DNA of 15,250 nt from Cyanobacteria bacterium HKST-UBA02 (GTDB lineage Bacteria > Cyanobacteriota > Vampirovibrionia > Obscuribacterales > Obscuribacteraceae), in NCBI GenBank assembly GCA_020431945.1, contig JAGQHH010000013.1, positions 1-15,250 on the forward strand, in the 5' to 3' direction. A program made the translations under genes and the position numbers. Below the pieces are notes generated by a model that worked only from the letters and a program-made list of their open reading frames with translations, was not told where the DNA came from and made no database searches. Positions 13,839 through 15,250 of this stretch are shown in pieces (the stretch's first letter is position 1; each line of letters starts with the position of its first letter).

Positions 13839-14711
13839 TCAAGCCTCGATTGAGGCCGGGTCCGTCACCTTTTTCAACTGCAGATAGTTGCGCAGAGACT
13901 CCTGCCAGGGCGGCAACTCACGTCCGATGGTATGAATTAGGGTGGTTTTGTCCAGCACCGAGTACTTGGGTCTTGTTGCCGGCAGCTTCATATCCTTGGT
14001 CTCTATGGGAGTGATGGGCACATCGAGCTCCCGGACGATTTCCCTGGCGAACTCGAACCAGTTGGTCGTGCCGTCGTCGGTGGCGTGGTAGACGCCCCAG
14101 CGGTCGGTCTGGATGAGATCGGAGATGATTTCGGCCAGGCTCAGAGTGCAGGTGGGGGAGCCTATCTGGTCGGCCACCACGCGAAGCGCCTCGCCTTTGA
14201 GGGCCCGGTTGTGGATGGTATCGACGAAATTCCGTCCGTTGGGACCATAGAGCCAGCTGGTGCGCACTATGTAAAAGCGCGAAAGATGTCTCTGTACGGC
14301 TTTCTCCCCGGCGAGCTTGCTCTTGCCGTAAATCGAAAGCGGTCTGGTGGCGTCCCAGGTCGTGTAGGGCACGTCGTTCTTCCCATCGAAGACATAGTCC
14401 GAGCTGATATAGAGCATCGGAATCCCCATGGAAGCGCAGGATACCGCCAGGTTTTCGGTACCGTAGCCGTTGATCAGATAAGCCAGACCGGGCTCCGACT
14501 CGGCCTGGTCGACCTTTGTATAGGCACCGCAATGGAGGACCATGTGCGGTGCTGCCTCATTGAGAGTGGCTGCCACCTGCTCGTAATTGGTGACGTCCAG
14601 GATCTCCTTCGGCATCGGGATCACATGGTGTCCCCGGGATTCCAGGCAAGCAGTGAGGGTCTGACCGAGCATGCCACCAGCGCCGGTGACCAGCAATTTT
14701 TCAGTGGGCAT
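13839..14711 (-). CDS. rfbD: dTDP-4-dehydrorhamnose reductase
   Basis: RmlD reduces dTDP-4-keto-L-rhamnose to dTDP-L-rhamnose with NAD(P)H, the last step of the pathway, in the cytoplasm. The protein has 290 residues, a normal length, and is an SDR enzyme. It has the Rossmann start LLVTGAGGMLGQ (GxxGxxG at 10-16), SSDYVFDG (103-110), the catalytic YxxxK as Tyr128/Lys132 (YGKSK), RTSWLYG (150-156) and DQIGSPT (181-187), all typical of RmlD. The start at 14711 is supported by GGGAG six bases upstream. It begins 29 bases after the rmlB stop, in the same operon. Confidence 0.95.
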   Translation of the reverse strand: MPTEKLLVTGAGGMLGQTLTACLESRGHHVIPMPKEILDVTNYEQVAATLNEAAPHMVLHCGAYTKVDQAESEPGLAYLINGYGTENLAVSCASMGIPMLYISSDYVFDGKNDVPYTTWDATRPLSIYGKSKLAGEKAVQRHLSRFYIVRTSWLYGPNGRNFVDTIHNRALKGEALRVVADQIGSPTCTLSLAEIISDLIQTDRWGVYHATDDGTTNWFEFAREIVRELDVPITPIETKDMKLPATRPKYSVLDKTTLIHTIGRELPPWQESLRNYLQLKKVTDPASIEA

Positions 14712-14717
14712 CGATTT

Positions 14718-14722
14718 CTCCC
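14718..14722 (-). promoter_or_regulatory. Ribosome-binding site of rmlD
   Basis: GGGAG on the minus strand, six bases before the rmlD ATG, fixes the start within the short rmlB-rmlD gap. Confidence 0.65.
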
Positions 14723-14740
14723 AGACTCAAGTCCCAGGAC

Positions 14741-15250
14741 TCAGCCGGCCACTGCCGGTCTGGCGCCGGCTGGCTCGGCCACGGTAGTGGTCTGTGTTGC
14801 GGACTCGGACTTGCCAAGCACCTTGTTGAGCCATTCTTGATTGGCTTTGTACCATTCGATGGTTTCGGCGATGCCGGTCTCGAAGGTATAAGACGGCGAC
14901 CAGCCGAGCTCTTTCTGGACCTTGCCGGAGTCGATGGCATAACGGCGGTCGTGACCGAGACGGTCCTCGACATAACGGATGGAGTCTTCGCCTTTGTCCA
15001 GGGCCGCAAGCAGGATGCGGGTGATCTGCATATTGGTGTACTCGTTGTTGCCGCCGATGTTATAGACTTCGCCGGGAGCGCCTTTATGGAACACGGTGTC
15101 GATGGCACGGCAGTGGTCTTTGACATGGAGCCAGTCGCGGATATTGCCGCCGTCTCCATAGACAGGCACTTGCTTGCCGTTGAGAAGATTGTTGATGAAA
15201 AGCGGGATGAGCTTTTCCGGATGCTGGTAGGGACCGTAATTGTTGGAGCA
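14741..15250 (-). CDS. rfbB: dTDP-glucose 4,6-dehydratase (C-terminal part)
   Basis: RmlB converts dTDP-glucose to dTDP-4-keto-6-deoxyglucose using bound NAD+, the second step of dTDP-rhamnose synthesis. Only the last 169 residues lie in the window; the 5' end runs past the right edge. The visible part begins with SNNYGPYQHPEKLIPL and continues with VPVYGDGGNIRDWLHVKDHC, VYNIGG, and DRLGHDRRYAIDSGKVQKEL, then LGWSP, all diagnostic of RmlB. The last 20 or so residues form an Ala/Thr/Pro-rich tail not usual in the family. It is the first visible gene of the rml cluster; no rmlA is within the window and it may lie beyond the right edge. Confidence 0.95.
   Translation of the reverse strand, partial: CSNNYGPYQHPEKLIPLFINNLLNGKQVPVYGDGGNIRDWLHVKDHCRAIDTVFHKGAPGEVYNIGGNNEYTNMQITRILLAALDKGEDSIRYVEDRLGHDRRYAIDSGKVQKELGWSPSYTFETGIAETIEWYKANQEWLNKVLGKSESATQTTTVAEPAGARPAVAG

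Overview
The window is a gene-dense stretch of bacterial chromosome with GC-rich third codon positions, short gaps and genes on both strands. I see no phage, insertion sequence, CRISPR array, tRNA or rRNA. An RND-type metal efflux pump and a dTDP-rhamnose operon point to a diderm (Gram-negative-type) bacterium. The mixture of an animal-type glutaminase, an actinobacterial-style APC permease, a DUF6928-like protein and a large membrane TPR protein would suit a large-genome lineage such as the non-photosynthetic cyanobacterial relatives (Obscuribacterales/Melainabacteria). That placement is a low-confidence guess from gene style.

Layout. 1-260 (-): the N-terminus of a CusA/CzcA-like RND pump, cut by the window edge and divergent from the next gene. 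385-3845 (+): an APC-superfamily amino-acid permease with a soluble C-terminal domain, then 26 bases later a glutaminase. The glutaminase has the full animal GLS architecture (EF-hand-like N-terminal region, SxxK catalytic domain, C-terminal ankyrin repeats). 4015-5972 (+): a two-gene cassette of unknown function, namely a Gln-rich/Ala-rich/Pro-rich repeat protein and a LysM protein, neither with a visible export signal. 5941-6696 (-): an Asp/Glu-racemase-family protein with an unusual first catalytic position and a perfect inverted repeat just upstream. 6697-7325: a poorly coding region holding one possible small secreted protein and a structured leader. 7326-8318 (+): a short MgtE-type Mg2+ transporter (CBS pair plus membrane domain). 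8315-8968 (-): a DUF6928-like protein. 9138-10466 (+): a malic enzyme with an N-terminal ACT domain, whose upstream region carries a perfect 16-bp palindrome. 10463-13045 (-): an 860-residue membrane TPR protein. 13205-15250 (-): rmlB (partial), rmlD and an rmlC-like gene, an operon for dTDP-L-rhamnose synthesis.

How the genes work together. The permease and glutaminase look like one uptake-and-deamidation unit (glutamine or a related amino acid to glutamate). The racemase and malic enzyme also touch amino-acid and C4-acid metabolism, but they are separately transcribed, so a joint pathway is only suggestive. The rml genes feed surface polysaccharide synthesis. All three convergent gene pairs overlap at their 3' ends (by 32, 4 and 4 bases), leaving no room for ordinary terminators between them. 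The best candidate for something undescribed is the repeat-protein/LysM cassette; the clearest evolutionary curiosity is the animal-type glutaminase.
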